A DNA stretch of 47,016 nucleotides from contig UQMJ01000023.1 of NCBI GenBank assembly GCA_900542035.1, positions 1 to 47,016 on the forward strand, given 5' to 3'. Below the pieces are notes generated by a model, which was given only the letters and a program-made list of their open reading frames with translations, had not been told where the DNA came from and ran no database searches. Each line of letters starts with the position of its first letter. Position 1 is the stretch's first letter. Of this stretch, positions 7,210 to 14,661 are shown piece after piece. Source of the stretch: an uncultured Clostridium sp. (lineage in GTDB: Bacteria > Bacillota > Clostridia > Lachnospirales > Lachnospiraceae). Position numbers and translations under genes: made by a program.

Positions 7210-8169
7210 CTAGGGATCTTCCTCATCGTCATTGTCTAAAAGCACCGCGCTTGGGATCATCACATCGGAAGAACTATAATAAATATGGGTAACTTCTCCG
7301 CGGACTACCACTCTTCCCGTATCTTCATCGTCGCTGTCAGCGGAATAGTACCAGACGGTTTTGGTATCGGAATTCCAGTAGATCACGCCATAGCCGTCAT
7401 TGGCCAGCGCGCTTTTTACGGTTTCTTCATAAGCGCTTTCTCCATTTAAAAACCAGCTGGCTTCTGAGGTATCAAACGGAACCACACTGGACAGTTTCTG
7501 GGAACGGCGCACCAGTTTCGGGCCTTTTAAACTGTTGTCTACCATATTTAATGGATTAATTTCTCCATCCTCAGTCAGCTCGCATCCCAGAATACTTCCG
7601 TAAATGGTATTGGAGTCTTTCGGCTTTGTCCGAAGCAGGTTGTAAAACAGGTTGATGCAGTCCTTTTTATTTAAAACCTCTCCGCTTTCCCTGTCGATTC
7701 CTTCTCCCAGCTCTAAGAACTGGAATTTGGCGCTTCTGGCATGAACCTGATCGCCGGTAAAATCTTCATTGGTATAGCCCAGCATAGCCAGAACCGCCCG
7801 TTCTGCGTCCTGCATGGTAATGTATTCGTCCGGTTTAAACTGGCCGCCCAGGTATCCACTCATCCATCCTTCTTTTGCTGCAATCCGGATGTAGGACGCG
7901 TATTCACTGTCTTTGGGAACATCGGAAAATACGGATACGCTGCTTTCACTGCTGACCGTACTTCTGTAATCCGACGCCCGAACCAGCATTTTGGCAAATT
8001 CCCCTCTGGTCACGCTGGCTCCCGTACTGTAAGAATCGGTAATACCGGACAGCTCAATTACCCGCTCTCTCATATCGTACCCGACTGCAGCCTGGGTTTG
8101 TACCGGCACCAGCACAGAAGCGGCTCCTGCCATCATGGTCAGGGCCGCATAAAATTTTCTCTGATTCAT
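7210..8169 (-). CDS. S-layer homology (SLH) domain protein with premature amber stop
   Basis: A secreted protein: signal peptide with ALTMMAGAASVLVPVQTQAA, then one to two SLH repeats (VTRGEFAKMLVRAS..., FSDVPKDSEYASYIRIAAKEGWMSGY..., FKPDEYITMQDAERAVLAMLGY). SLH repeats bind pyruvylated wall polymers, so it is probably wall-attached. The frame hits TAG at 7210-7212 after DDEEDP. It then continues in the same frame for about 50 sensible codons (AEYTLTSSELQYAF..., VGDDVVLICEKTTN, VVDFLEL) to TAA at 7057-7059, next to the adaptor's ribosome-binding site. The original gene was therefore 8169-7057 (370 residues). The start at 8169 follows AGGAGAGGAG. It is first gene of the SLH-adaptor-ATPase efflux operon. 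Confidence 0.85.
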   Translation of the reverse strand: MNQRKFYAALTMMAGAASVLVPVQTQAAVGYDMRERVIELSGITDSYSTGASVTRGEFAKMLVRASDYRSTVSSESSVSVFSDVPKDSEYASYIRIAAKEGWMSGYLGGQFKPDEYITMQDAERAVLAMLGYTNEDFTGDQVHARSAKFQFLELGEGIDRESGEVLNKKDCINLFYNLLRTKPKDSNTIYGSILGCELTEDGEINPLNMVDNSLKGPKLVRRSQKLSSVVPFDTSEASWFLNGESAYEETVKSALANDGYGVIYWNSDTKTVWYYSADSDDEDTGRVVVRGEVTHIYYSSSDVMIPSAVLLDNDDEEDP

Positions 8170-8251
8170 ATAAAACTCCTCTCCTATTCATTCCTGTGGT
8201 AAGTTTAACAGAAGAATGTGTTCATTTTGTGATTTTCTAAAAAAATAATAA

Positions 8252-8419
8252 ACTGTTTTTTCTTGTAACGGATATCGGAAACTGATACAATTAGGAAAAG
8301 CAAATAGCACAAATACTTTCTGGGCCTATACGCTTGAAGTTGTCGGTTTTGGAATTGTTTCAATAGGATGCTTTGGAAGGCTAAAAACAGCTAGAAGGGA
8401 ATTGGAAAATCGGAATTGA
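8252..8419 (+). pseudogene. Possible 3' remnant of a membrane-protein gene
   Basis: A frame without a start codon reads ...FWAYTLEVVGFGIVSIGCFG and then RLKTARRELENRN before TGA at 8417-8419. It has a hydrophobic helix followed by a basic tail, so it looks like the end of a membrane protein whose 5' part is missing. No ribosome-binding site or family recognised. Otherwise the 8170-8562 gap shows only the SLH gene's upstream region and the hairpin at 8439-8462. Confidence 0.2.
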
Positions 8420-8438
8420 CCGAGCAAAGCGAGGGATA

Positions 8439-8462
8439 CTTCTTGTCTGTAAGGACAAGAAG
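8439..8462. other. Perfect 9-bp hairpin
   Basis: CTTCTTGTC (8439-8447) and GACAAGAAG (8454-8462) form a 9-bp stem with a 6-base loop. No T-run follows on either strand, so it is probably not a simple terminator. It lies about 100 bases upstream of the small membrane protein gene. Confidence 0.4.
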
Positions 8463-8562
8463 ATGGGAGTGGAAAAGAACAAGAAAATCGGAAATTACAG
8501 GAAGGGTAATAGTTTGATAATATAGGCATAGCCATTCACAATGCAGAAAAGGGAGGATTTTT

Positions 8563-8754
8563 ATGAAGAGTTTTGTAATACTTGCATTTATGAAAACACT
8601 TGTCATTATTCTGGGAAGTAATTTGATATATGTTTTATATGGTTTAATATCTGGCAATCCGTTTGAAATAACGCTAGCATTTGAAATAATATTTTTCCTG
8701 GTAATATTCTTTACCAGTTTAATTGAATATATATGGAAAAATCGAAAAAAGTAA
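8563..8754 (+). CDS. Small two-helix membrane protein (63 aa)
   Basis: A 63-residue hydrophobic protein with two membrane segments (about 5-27 and 38-56) and a basic C-terminal end (WKNRKK). A GGGAGG ribosome-binding site sits 6 bases before ATG 8563. I do not recognise a family. It opens the AT-rich plus-strand accessory patch that ends at 10097. Confidence 0.6.
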   Translation: MKSFVILAFMKTLVIILGSNLIYVLYGLISGNPFEITLAFEIIFFLVIFFTSLIEYIWKNRKK

Positions 8755-8860
8755 TGTAATACTCTGCTATATGGTTTCAATAAAGTGGATTGGCAAATTG
8801 GTATACAACTCCCTGTTTGCATGGAACGATAAACTTGAAGTTGAGAGGAGAAAAATAAAA

Positions 8861-9355
8861 ATGGATATGGAAGTATTTAAAGAATTTAATCAAAAATGCT
8901 CTCAAGAACTGCCAAATGAAATTGACAAGATCCTTTAAAATGCAAACGGGGAAACAGTCTGCGCCATTAGCTTTATCACGACTGATGATTTTTACGGTTT
9001 TTACATAGCGTGGGATTTCAGCACAGAGATTGATGAATATTATGATTGGGAAAATGGAAGTCATCCAGATTTCTTATATCAGCCGCTGGTTGACATTGTT
9101 GAAGCTGACGAAGAAATTGACTTTTGCGAACCATCTGATGAGAAGTGGAATTTTGCCGAAACCTTGCTTTCTGTATTAGAAAAGAATATTAAGGAAATTC
9201 CGGAAAAAATATTTGAAAAGAATGGTTTCAGAAGAGAAGATATTCTGTTTTTTGCTACAATGGGGGATGGCGATTATATTGAAAAAATGCTTGAAGCATC
9301 TATAAAAATGTTCAATTCCACAAAAACTCTTGGGGCATATGGTCTGACAGAGTAA
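8861..9355 (+). pseudogene. DUF4303-like protein gene interrupted by an in-frame TAA
   Basis: From ATG 8861 (GAGAGGAG ribosome-binding site 10 bases upstream) the frame reads MDMEVFKEFNQKCSQELPNE and meets TAA at 8936-8938 after 25 codons. It then continues in the same frame for 138 codons to the stop at 9355 (NANGETVCAISFITTDDFYG..., FLYQPLVDIVEADEEIDF..., ILFFATMGDGDYIEKMLEAS). The whole is 164 codons plus the internal stop, one continuous protein-like sequence. Acidic, soluble, with a C-A-I-x-F-I-T-T-D-D strand: the composition and length resemble DUF4303/immunity-type proteins, a tentative match. As given it would make only a 25-residue peptide unless translation restarts. Confidence 0.6.
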
Positions 9356-9360
9356 TCAAA

Positions 9361-9383
9361 AACTTCCCGTTTGTAGGGAAGTT
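9361..9383. other. Hairpin after the interrupted gene
   Basis: AACTTCCC (9361-9368) pairs with GGGAAGTT (9376-9383) around a 7-base loop, directly after the stop at 9355. The left arm is preceded by A's, so it could terminate transcription on the minus strand and weakly on the plus strand. Confidence 0.4.
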
Positions 9384-9485
9384 GCGGAAAGCATAAAAGC
9401 AGTATTTGTGGAGGTTAGATTAAAATATGTTCGGATAGAAGTAGTCTGCAAACAATTACTATATTAATGGCAGGAGAAATAGGAA

Positions 9486-10097
9486 ATGAATACATATTAT
9501 ATTGGTGGTTCACCATGTGCTGGAAAAAGCACAGTAGCTGAAATATTGTCTAAGAAATACAACTTATATTACTTTAAAGTAGATGATTTTCTTGACGGTT
9601 ATACAAAATTGGGAGCTTTAAAAGGATGTCCGATATGCAAGAAAACGATCGAATTAAATGCAGAACAGACATGGATGCGAGAGCCTTCGCTCCTATGCAA
9701 AGAGGAATTTGAGTGGTATAAAGAAGTCTTTGAATATGTGATAGATGATTTAAAACAGATTCGTTGTAAAAATGGTATTATTACAGAAGGTGCAGCATAT
9801 GTACCTACGTTAATAAAGCAAATAGGAGTTGTGAGAAACCGATATATATCGCTCACTCCCACACCGGAATTTCAAGTTTTTCATTTTAGAAAAAGGGAGT
9901 TTGTGCCATATATACTTGAAGGATGCAACAATATGGAAAAGGCTTTTAGTAACTGGATGGATAGAGATATCTTGTTTGCAAAAGAAGTACAGAAACAATG
10001 TCTTGAAGAAAATTACCTTTCTGTCATAAACGATGGAAACGTAAAGATTGACAACTTAGTTGATATTGTTTCTACTCACTTTGGCTTAGGAAGTTAA
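9486..10097 (+). CDS. P-loop nucleotide/small-molecule kinase-like protein
   Basis: A 203-residue soluble protein. Walker A GGSPCAGKST is at residues 7-16, followed by an LSKKYNLYYFKVDDFLDGY stretch with an Asp pair typical of small-molecule and nucleoside kinases (AAA_17/AAA_18-like). A GIITEGAAYVPTLI segment resembles the second phosphate-binding strand, and a C-P-I-C pair (about 50-53) is unusual. Substrate not assignable. Start at ATG 9486 with a GGAG-type ribosome-binding site. It stands alone in the accessory patch and is closed by the terminator at 10151-10206. Confidence 0.75.
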   Translation: MNTYYIGGSPCAGKSTVAEILSKKYNLYYFKVDDFLDGYTKLGALKGCPICKKTIELNAEQTWMREPSLLCKEEFEWYKEVFEYVIDDLKQIRCKNGIITEGAAYVPTLIKQIGVVRNRYISLTPTPEFQVFHFRKREFVPYILEGCNNMEKAFSNWMDRDILFAKEVQKQCLEENYLSVINDGNVKIDNLVDIVSTHFGLGS

Positions 10098-10150
10098 CAG
10101 TACAGAAAGGATACGATGCATTAGACAACTTCCAATTGAACAAAATCAAA

Positions 10151-10206
10151 GTAAAAAGGCCACGCTGCCGCTCTTCTATCAGGAACGGCAGTAATGGCCT
10201 TTTATT
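10151..10206. terminator. Bidirectional intrinsic terminator between convergent genes
   Basis: AAAAAGGCCA...CTGCCG pairs with CGGCAG...TGGCCTTTT around a 15-base loop. A's on the left and T's on the right let it stop both the kinase gene (plus) and metY (minus). Confidence 0.85.
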
Positions 10207-10277
10207 ATAGGTGCGGCTATATGCTATTTAGTTAGAAACCGTTCTGCCGCATGAATAAGTCCTGCCGTCATTGGCTG

Positions 10278-11558
10278 TTAATCCTCTAATGCCTGGCGGA
10301 GATCTTCAATAATATCGTCTGCATTCTCAATGCCAACGCTTAAACGGATTAAAGACGGATCCACTCCTGCCTCTACCAGCTGTTCATCGTTTAACTGTCT
10401 GTGGGTATGGCTGGCCGGATGGAGAACACAGGTTCTTGCATCCGCTACATGGGTAACAATAGCTGCCAGTTTTAACTTGTCCATAAATACCTGGGCGCCC
10501 TGTCTTCCGCTCTTTAAGCCAAAAGAGATTACGCCGCAGGATCCATTGGGAAGGTATTTTTCAGCCAGTTCATGGTATTTATCTCCTTCCAGCCCAGGAT
10601 AGTTGACCCATGCCACGTCTTCTCTGCTCTTTAAATAAGATGCCACCTTTAACGCGTTTTCACAATGGCGCGGAACCCGAAGATGAAGGGTTTCCAGACC
10701 AACGTTCAATAAAAATGCGTTCTGCGGGGACTGAATCGATCCTAAATCTCTCATAATCTGGGCAGTTGCCTTTGTAATGTATGCCTTCTTTCCAAAACGT
10801 TCTGTATAAATAACCCCATGGTAAGAATCGTCTGGCGTAGTAAGTCCTGGGAACTTTTCTGCATGGGCGTTCCAGTCAAAATTGCCGCTGTCTACAATAC
10901 AGCCGCCAACGCACATTGCGTGTCCATCCATGTACTTGGTGGTAGAATGGGTTACAATATCAGCCCCCCACTCAAACGGCCGGCAGTTAATCGGCGTTGC
11001 AAAGGTGTTATCTACAATCAGAGGAACTCCATGTTTGTGGGCAAGTCTGGCAAATTTTTCAATGTCCAGGACAACCAGCGCCGGATTTGCAATGGTTTCT
11101 CCAAATACCGCCTTAGTGTTTGGACGGAAAGCCTGTTCCAGCTCTTCTTCTGATGCGTCTGGATCCACCAGGGTTACTTCAATCCCCATTTTTTTCATGG
11201 TTACGGTAAACAGGTTGGACGTACCGCCATAAATGGTAGCCGCGCTGATTACGTGGTCTCCTGCGGAGCAGATGTTAAATACTGCGTAAAAATTTGCCGC
11301 CTGTCCGGAAGAGGTCAGCATGGCTGCCACGCCGCCTTCCAGCTGGCAAATCTTCTCTGCTACTGCATCGTTGGTAGGATTGGCTAAACGGGTATAAAAA
11401 TATCCGTCTTCCTCTAAATCAAATAAACGGCCCATCTGCTCGCTGGTCTCGTATTTAAAAGTCGTGCTCTGATAAATCGGAAGCACCCGCGATTCTCCAT
11501 TCTTTGGCTTCCATCCGCCCTGGATGCAAATTGTGTCAAGGGATTGTGTTTTCTCCAT
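10278..11558 (-). CDS. metY: O-acetylhomoserine sulfhydrylase (Cys/Met metabolism PLP enzyme)
   Basis: A 426-residue PLP-dependent enzyme of the MetY branch that makes homocysteine from O-acetylhomoserine and sulfide in methionine synthesis. Visible: N-terminal YTRLANPTND, SSGQAANFYAVFN (the serine loop stacking on PLP), PAL..DNTFATP and the PLP lysine in HSTTKYMDGH (K208). The length and the long DDSYHGVIYTERFG insertion fit MetY rather than the shorter MetB/MetC. The start at 11558 has an AGGAGG site 8 bases upstream. It is monocistronic, between the terminator at 10151 and its own promoter at 11609-11637. No SAM riboswitch or T-box is visible in the short leader. Confidence 0.93.
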   Translation of the reverse strand: MEKTQSLDTICIQGGWKPKNGESRVLPIYQSTTFKYETSEQMGRLFDLEEDGYFYTRLANPTNDAVAEKICQLEGGVAAMLTSSGQAANFYAVFNICSAGDHVISAATIYGGTSNLFTVTMKKMGIEVTLVDPDASEEELEQAFRPNTKAVFGETIANPALVVLDIEKFARLAHKHGVPLIVDNTFATPINCRPFEWGADIVTHSTTKYMDGHAMCVGGCIVDSGNFDWNAHAEKFPGLTTPDDSYHGVIYTERFGKKAYITKATAQIMRDLGSIQSPQNAFLLNVGLETLHLRVPRHCENALKVASYLKSREDVAWVNYPGLEGDKYHELAEKYLPNGSCGVISFGLKSGRQGAQVFMDKLKLAAIVTHVADARTCVLHPASHTHRQLNDEQLVEAGVDPSLIRLSVGIENADDIIEDLRQALED

Positions 11559-11608
11559 TGCTTTTTCCTCCTGGTTGTCTCTTTTCTATGCTTTCTGCAT
11601 TCAGCAAC

Positions 11609-11637
11609 AGTGTACCACAAAAACCGCATATTGAAAA
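11609..11637 (-). promoter_or_regulatory. metY promoter
   Basis: On the minus strand TTTTCA (11632-11637) and TACACT (11609-11614) are 17 bases apart. The -35 overlaps the -35 of the divergent promoter for the DUF362 gene. Confidence 0.5.
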
Positions 11638-11659
11638 CACTAAAAACTTAAGCTATAAT
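11631..11659 (+). promoter_or_regulatory. Promoter of the DUF362 gene
   Basis: TTGAAA (11631-11636), 17 bases, TATAAT (11654-11659): a near-consensus vegetative promoter ending 33 bases before the start codon at 11693. Confidence 0.75.
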
Positions 11660-11692
11660 CATTTCAGTTTTATGATAAGCAAGGAGGATCTT

Positions 11693-12799
11693 ATGGAACC
11701 ATCGAACGTTTACTTTACAAACATGAGAACAACTTTAAACGAAAATCTGCTTCAGAAGCTGGAACGCCTGGTCAAAAAAGCCGGAATGCTGGACCAGATT
11801 GATTTTCACAACAAATTTACAGCAATTAAAATCCATTTTGGAGAACCAGGAAACCTGGCTTACCTCCGTCCCAATTATGCAAAAGTCCTGGCCGACCTGA
11901 TTAAAGCCCAGGGAGGACGGGTCTTTTTAACAGACTGCAATACCTTATATGTAGGCCGCCGCAAAAATGCCCTGGATCATCTGGATGCCGCTTATGAAAA
12001 CGGATACAATCCATTTACCACCGGATGTCACGTGATCATCGCCGACGGTTTAAAAGGAACTGACGAAACCCTGGTTCCTGTTGACGGCCAGTATGTAAAA
12101 GAAGCCAAGATCGGCCGCGCCTTGATGGATGCGGATATTGTCATTTCTTTAACCCATTTTAAGGGCCATGAGTCCACAGGATTTGGCGGCGCGTTAAAGA
12201 ATATCGGCATGGGTGGCGGTTCCAGAGCTGGAAAAATGGAGATGCACAGCGCCGGTAAACCTCATGTAGAGCAGGATGTGTGTATTGGCTGCGGTATGTG
12301 CAAAAAGAACTGTGCCCACAGCGCCATTACCATCGAAAACCGCAAAGCTTCTATTGATCACAGCAAATGCGTTGGCTGCGGACGCTGTATCGGCGCCTGT
12401 CCCACTGACGCCGTTTCTCCGGACTACGATGAAGCAAATGATATCTTAAACTGCAAGATTGCCGAGTATTCCCTGGCCATTTTAAAAGATCGTCCAAACT
12501 TCCATGTCAGCCTGGTCGTTGACGTTTCTCCCAACTGCGACTGCCATTCTGAAAATGACGTACCTATCGTTCCAAACATTGGTATGTTTGCATCTTTTGA
12601 CCCAGTAGCCCTGGATATGGCCTGTGTGGACGCTGTTAACCGCCAGCCGGTTATGGCTGGAAGCATCTTGGCAGAGCAGAACCACTGCCATCACGACCAC
12701 TTTACCGATACCCATCCGGAAACCAACTGGGAAAGCTGCATCGACCATGCAGTAAAACTGGGACTGGGAAGTAAAGAATATCATTTAATTGAGATCTAA
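11693..12799 (+). CDS. DUF362 family protein with two [4Fe-4S] ferredoxin motifs
   Basis: A 368-residue cytoplasmic protein. Residues 1-195 and the end form the DUF362 domain (KIHFGEPGN, FLTDCNTLY, SLTHFKGHESTGFGGALKNIGMG). In the middle are two Cys clusters, CIGCGMCKKNC and CVGCGRCIGACP, each giving CxxCxxCxxxC for a [4Fe-4S] cluster. DUF362 proteins are common in anaerobes, but their reaction is not established; some relate to uroporphyrin or dehydratase-like redox enzymes. A His-rich NHCHHDHF segment near the C-terminus could bind metal. The start at 11693 follows AAGGAGG by 6 bases; earlier in-frame codons overlap the promoter. Single gene with its own promoter and terminator. Confidence 0.88.
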   Translation: MEPSNVYFTNMRTTLNENLLQKLERLVKKAGMLDQIDFHNKFTAIKIHFGEPGNLAYLRPNYAKVLADLIKAQGGRVFLTDCNTLYVGRRKNALDHLDAAYENGYNPFTTGCHVIIADGLKGTDETLVPVDGQYVKEAKIGRALMDADIVISLTHFKGHESTGFGGALKNIGMGGGSRAGKMEMHSAGKPHVEQDVCIGCGMCKKNCAHSAITIENRKASIDHSKCVGCGRCIGACPTDAVSPDYDEANDILNCKIAEYSLAILKDRPNFHVSLVVDVSPNCDCHSENDVPIVPNIGMFASFDPVALDMACVDAVNRQPVMAGSILAEQNHCHHDHFTDTHPETNWESCIDHAVKLGLGSKEYHLIEI

Positions 12800-12807
12800 A
12801 CCGCATC

Positions 12808-12844
12808 GGCCGCCCTGTCCTGCAAAACTGCAGGAGGGCGGCCG
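12808..12844. terminator. GC-rich hairpin terminator between convergent genes
   Basis: GGCCGCCCT..TCCTGCA pairs with TGCAGGA..GGGCGGCC around a 4-base loop. It sits in the 47-base gap between the convergent DUF362 and NTPase genes. No long T-run follows, so it may act as a stabilising or pause structure as much as a terminator. Confidence 0.6.
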
Positions 12845-12846
12845 GT

Positions 12847-13347
12847 TCATATAAGCCTCTCTTCCAGAATCCTAAACGCCTCTTCAAACAAAATCTCGTC
12901 CAAATCCAGAATCTGAATCTCCGGATCCGTCCACATCCAGGCATTGTGGGGGGCTTCTTTCTTTTTTAAGACACCGATTACGTTTTTATGGGTATGAATG
13001 GCTTCTTTTAGCAGATGGAGATACTTCTGTTCGTCTTTTTCCAGAATTCCGATTTCATCCAGCACCAGAATACGTTCCGGATATTCCAGGCTTTTTTCTA
13101 AAATTTCACAGCCAAATCCATCGAACATTCCTGGTATTACTTCATTATAGGTATCGTGCTGGATAGAAAACTGCCGGTCATTGTTTTCCACTTCCACCAG
13201 CGCGTGCAGACAGAATCCGGCCCGTTTCCCTTCTTTATAGACGGGAAGGGTACAAAAGCCGCAGACCGGAAGTTTATGCTGTTCTAAAAATGTGCGGATA
13301 CAGGTGGATTTTCCAATCTGCTTCTGACCAGTTAAAAAAATCTTCAT
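12847..13347 (-). CDS. THEP1-type nucleoside-triphosphatase
   Basis: A 166-residue P-loop NTPase of the NTPase_1/THEP1 family. It has Walker A GQKQIGKST (7-15) at the very N-terminus, GFCTLPVYKEGKRAGF (the family's conserved segment after the first helix), and Walker B RILVLDEIGILEKD with the family's D-E-I-G. THEP1 proteins hydrolyse NTPs in vitro; the cellular role is not settled, though some are linked to molybdopterin or RNA metabolism. Start at 13347 with GGAGG. It has its own promoter (13381-13408) and converges on the DUF362 gene. Confidence 0.88.
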   Translation of the reverse strand: MKIFLTGQKQIGKSTCIRTFLEQHKLPVCGFCTLPVYKEGKRAGFCLHALVEVENNDRQFSIQHDTYNEVIPGMFDGFGCEILEKSLEYPERILVLDEIGILEKDEQKYLHLLKEAIHTHKNVIGVLKKKEAPHNAWMWTDPEIQILDLDEILFEEAFRILEERLI

Positions 13348-13380
13348 GAAAAGTCCTCCGTTAGAAAATGATATGGATTC

Positions 13381-13408
13381 ATTATACGTCCATTTCTGTC
13401 AAATGCAA
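13381..13408 (-). promoter_or_regulatory. Promoter of the THEP1-type NTPase gene
   Basis: On the minus strand TTGCAT (13403-13408), 16 bases, TATAAT (13381-13386), 34 bases before the start codon. Confidence 0.6.
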
Positions 13409-13454
13409 CTATTTTATCTCATTTAATGAGATTTTTCATAAGCTATCTTTTTCA

Positions 13455-14573
13455 TTATAAATGCCGATCCGCAAAGTCCAGATAGCAGTTCCAGTCATAC
13501 TCGTCCAGTTCGTGAGGGCCGGTTTTTATATGGTGGCCAATGCAGCTGTCCTGCAAAGGAGTTTCCGGCTTCTGGCGGCTGCCTTTTTTGATTCCCTCTT
13601 TTCCATAGAGTTCATAAACAGAACTGACTTCTAACAAAGACTGAAACTGCCCTTCAGGGTCTGCCCAGCTGTCCCTGGTTCTGGCTGATGTATAGAGAAG
13701 TCTCGGTGCAATCAAGCTTAAAAGCATATGTTGATCAAAAGGAAGTTCTTCTTCCCTTTTGCTGAACTTTTTATATCCTGGACAGAACCAATACGAAAAC
13801 TTATCCGTAATATCTGCAATCCGTTCTCCCGTATTGCCCCTGGATAATGCGTCTCCGCTATTTCCCGAGCAGCTTGCAGCAGCCATTGTTACCCTCTTGT
13901 CTCTGGCTGCCGTCCAGAGAGCCGTCTTTCCTCCCCTTGAGTGGCCTACAACGGCAATCCGGTTTTCATCCAAATCCGGATCCGTCTCTATATAATCAAT
14001 GATTCTGCTGACTGCCCAGGACCAGGCGCTGATAGCGCCATACAGATTGTCCGGACGGCTCATATTCCGTCCGCTGTACTCCGGAAATAATCTGTGAAAT
14101 CCGGTAGAAAATCCCTCTTCATAATCCGGCGCTACCTCCTGGGTACGGAATACAGCGGCTGCATACCCTCTGGAAACAATAGTTTCTGCTGGCCAGAAGG
14201 AACTTAAAAAATCTCTGGATGGGTCGCTGTCCCTGATTCCCCGATTGCATATGGTAATAAAAACAGGAGCCTTTTTGACGGCTTTTGGAACAAATACCAC
14301 AAAGGAAAAAGCAAACTGTCTGTCCCCTCTTCTGGCCTCAACTTCCACGGTCTTTCTCACGGCTCTTCCTTCCATAATGTATTTCGACTCTGCTGCATCC
14401 ACAAGATGGACGGAAACAGAAAGTTCTTCTTCTGGAACTCTTCCATATTCCATCTGCTCAAACATTTCCAAAATCTCCGGCCTTCTCTCTTCTTCCCATT
14501 CTTGCACCGTTCTTACACGTGTGCCATCCCTGCATATCATTGGATCCGGCAGGTTTTTCCACTCTTCTCTCAT
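13455..14573 (-). CDS. CE15-like glucuronoyl/acyl esterase (alpha/beta hydrolase)
   Basis: A 372-residue alpha/beta hydrolase with no signal peptide, so probably cytoplasmic. The nucleophile elbow is VVGHSRGGKTALW; downstream are TSARTRDSWADPEGQF (acid region) and H-E-L-D-E-Y-D-W near the end, which supplies the catalytic His. The order and spacing resemble carbohydrate esterase family 15 (4-O-methyl-glucuronoyl esterases) and relatives that cleave esters on uronic acids. An open frame extends to 14645, but that stretch is the terminator of the upstream gene. The ATG at 14573 has GAGGAG 6 bases upstream and is the better start (first residues MREEWKNLPDP). It follows the solute-binding protein gene and suits a pathway for esterified uronate oligosaccharides. 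Confidence 0.75.
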   Translation of the reverse strand: MREEWKNLPDPMICRDGTRVRTVQEWEEERRPEILEMFEQMEYGRVPEEELSVSVHLVDAAESKYIMEGRAVRKTVEVEARRGDRQFAFSFVVFVPKAVKKAPVFITICNRGIRDSDPSRDFLSSFWPAETIVSRGYAAAVFRTQEVAPDYEEGFSTGFHRLFPEYSGRNMSRPDNLYGAISAWSWAVSRIIDYIETDPDLDENRIAVVGHSRGGKTALWTAARDKRVTMAAASCSGNSGDALSRGNTGERIADITDKFSYWFCPGYKKFSKREEELPFDQHMLLSLIAPRLLYTSARTRDSWADPEGQFQSLLEVSSVYELYGKEGIKKGSRQKPETPLQDSCIGHHIKTGPHELDEYDWNCYLDFADRHL

Positions 14574-14600
14574 TTTCTTCTCCTCGTCTAACGCTTCTGA

Positions 14601-14636
14601 TAAAAACTGCGGCCCTCCCAGGATGGGAAAGCCGCA
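14601..14636 (-). terminator. Intrinsic terminator after the solute-binding protein gene
   Basis: On the minus strand CTGCGGC...GCCGCAG encloses a 17-base loop with internal CCCATCCTGGG pairing and is followed by TTTTTAT. It lies 26 bases after the stop at 14662 and 28 bases before the esterase start, so the esterase gets only readthrough or its own transcript. Confidence 0.85.
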
Positions 14637-14661
14637 GCTTTTCATTCATTTCGTATGTTTT

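Noticed and set aside
8391..8822. Long minus-strand frame opposite the small membrane protein gene
   Set aside because: No ribosome-binding site, and it covers the plus-strand 63-residue gene, which has a good one. Its translation is low complexity and unlike a protein.
13418..13440. ATCTCATTTAATGAGAT followed by TTTTTC as a plus-strand terminator
   Set aside because: Both flanking genes are on the minus strand and the stem is short and AT-rich, so there is nothing for it to terminate.
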